From an uncultured Alistipes sp. (GTDB lineage: Bacteria > Bacteroidota > Bacteroidia > Bacteroidales > Rikenellaceae): DNA of 7,175 nt. A program made the position numbers and the translations under genes. The notes below the pieces were generated by a model. The model saw nothing but the letters and a program-made list of their open reading frames with translations, made no database searches and was not told the origin of the DNA. Shown one piece after another: positions 6,393 through 7,175 of the stretch; position 1 is the stretch's first letter, and every line of letters starts with the position of its first letter. The stretch covers positions 1-7,175 of the forward strand of contig CAAGKW010000361.1 of assembly GCA_900770585.1 (NCBI GenBank), in the 5' to 3' direction.

Positions 6393-7175
6393 TTAGCGCA
6401 AACGAGCGATCATATTTGCGATGTTGGCCTGCATCTGCTCCATACGGTCGCCATCAGCCTCACCCTTATCGAACTTCTCGCCCGTAATATTCTCGTACAG
6501 CTCGATGTAGCGATCCGAGATACTACCTACGATCTCGGGAGTCATTTCGGGAACCTCAGCACCCTCCTGACCCTGGAAGCCGTTAGCCATCAGCCACTCA
6601 CGAACAAACTCCTTCGACAGCTGACGCTGCTGCTCGCCACGAGCAAAGCGCTCCTCATAACCAGCCGCATAGAAATAACGCGACGAGTCGGGAGTGTGAA
6701 TTTCGTCGATCAGTGTAATCTCGCCATCGCGCTTACCGAACTCATACTTGGTATCAACCAAGATCAGACCACGCTCTGCTGCCATCTGCGAGCCGCGCTC
6801 GAACAGAGCCAATGCATAACGCTCCAAAGTCTCGTAATCCTCCTTCGATACCAGGCCCTTAGCGATAATCTCCTCTTTCGAGATATTCTGGTCGTGAGCA
6901 CCGATCTCAGCCTTAGTCGTCGGGGTGATAATCGGCTGCGGGAAACGCTCGTGCTCGCGCATACCGTCGGGCAGTTTTACACCACAAATCTCACGAGCAC
7001 CTGCCTTGTAGTCACGCCACGAGCTACCGGTCAAATATGCACGCACGATCATCTCAACGGGGAAAGTCTCGCACTTATGGCCCACGGTCACCATCGGATC
7101 GGGCGATGCGATTTTCCAGTTGGGGCAGATATCCGACGTTGCATCGAGGAACTTAGCTGCAATCTGATTCAGCAC
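6393..7175 (-). CDS. purC: SAICAR synthetase, N-terminal part missing
   Basis: PurC condenses carboxyaminoimidazole ribonucleotide with L-aspartate using ATP to give SAICAR in purine biosynthesis. The visible 260 codons cover most of the enzyme; about 50-55 N-terminal residues, including the start and the glycine-rich ATP-binding strand, lie beyond the right edge. The first visible codon, GTG, is internal. Recognisable segments are [22 protein letters not shown] (about 32-53 of the visible part), [42 protein letters not shown] and the signature [14 protein letters not shown], followed by [11 protein letters not shown]. The C-terminal part with [25 protein letters not shown] is the longer form of about 310 residues typical of Bacteroidetes, not the short 237-residue E. 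coli form. It is first of the three visible minus-strand genes and has no terminator after it. Confidence 0.97.
   Translation of the reverse strand: MLNQIAAKFLDATSDICPNWKIASPDPMVTVGHKCETFPVEMIVRAYLTGSSWRDYKAGAREICGVKLPDGMREHERFPQPIITPTTKAEIGAHDQNISKEEIIAKGLVSKEDYETLERYALALFERGSQMAAERGLILVDTKYEFGKRDGEITLIDEIHTPDSSRYFYAAGYEERFARGEQQRQLSKEFVREWLMANGFQGQEGAEVPEMTPEIVGSISDRYIELYENITGEKFDKGEADGDRMEQMQANIANMIARLR

Overview
The window looks like ordinary chromosomal DNA from a member of the Bacteroidetes, probably order Bacteroidales. The evidence is the -7 box TAnnTTTG (TATCTTTG, TAAATTTG) with a -33 TTTG in front of several genes, start codons without clear Shine-Dalgarno sequences, a tRNA without an encoded CCA end, and AsnA, PepD and PurC proteins that read like Bacteroidales versions from memory. 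Base composition near 50% GC would fit a Rikenellaceae (Alistipes-like) host better than Bacteroides proper, but this is only an impression. No mobile element, CRISPR array, phage gene or secretion system is visible.

Left part (1-1290). A HAD phosphatase of the phosphoglycolate phosphatase type runs off the left edge on the minus strand. Divergent from it is a six-helix ion-channel-like membrane protein whose pore signature reads TTVGAA where potassium channels have TTVGYGD. Its 3' end collides with a compact minus-strand unit for a single tRNA with a CAU anticodon (elongator Met most likely). That unit has a textbook promoter and a terminator whose hairpin and U-tract lie in the last codons of the channel gene.

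Middle (1290-3870). The asparagine synthetase gene asnA (plus strand) meets a second, YihX-like HAD phosphatase (minus strand) end to end with only 3 bp between them. That phosphatase has a -7 box so close to its ATG that its mRNA may be leaderless. Next comes a small plus-strand lipoprotein of unknown function, then a bidirectional terminator separating it from the genes on the right.

Right part (3868-7175). Three minus-strand genes follow one another with short gaps: purC (purine synthesis, cut by the right edge), pepD (M20 aminoacyl-histidine dipeptidase) and a YegS/DagK-type lipid kinase. They are probably co-transcribed and end at the bidirectional terminator. pepD and purC contain no TTA, CTA or TCA codons in the visible sequence, which creates long spurious open frames on the opposite strand.

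No stretch longer than 300 bases lacks a gene. I found no convincing undescribed system. The items most worth a second look are the altered channel filter, the possible leaderless phosphatase mRNA, the tRNA terminator inside a coding region, and the orphan lipoprotein.
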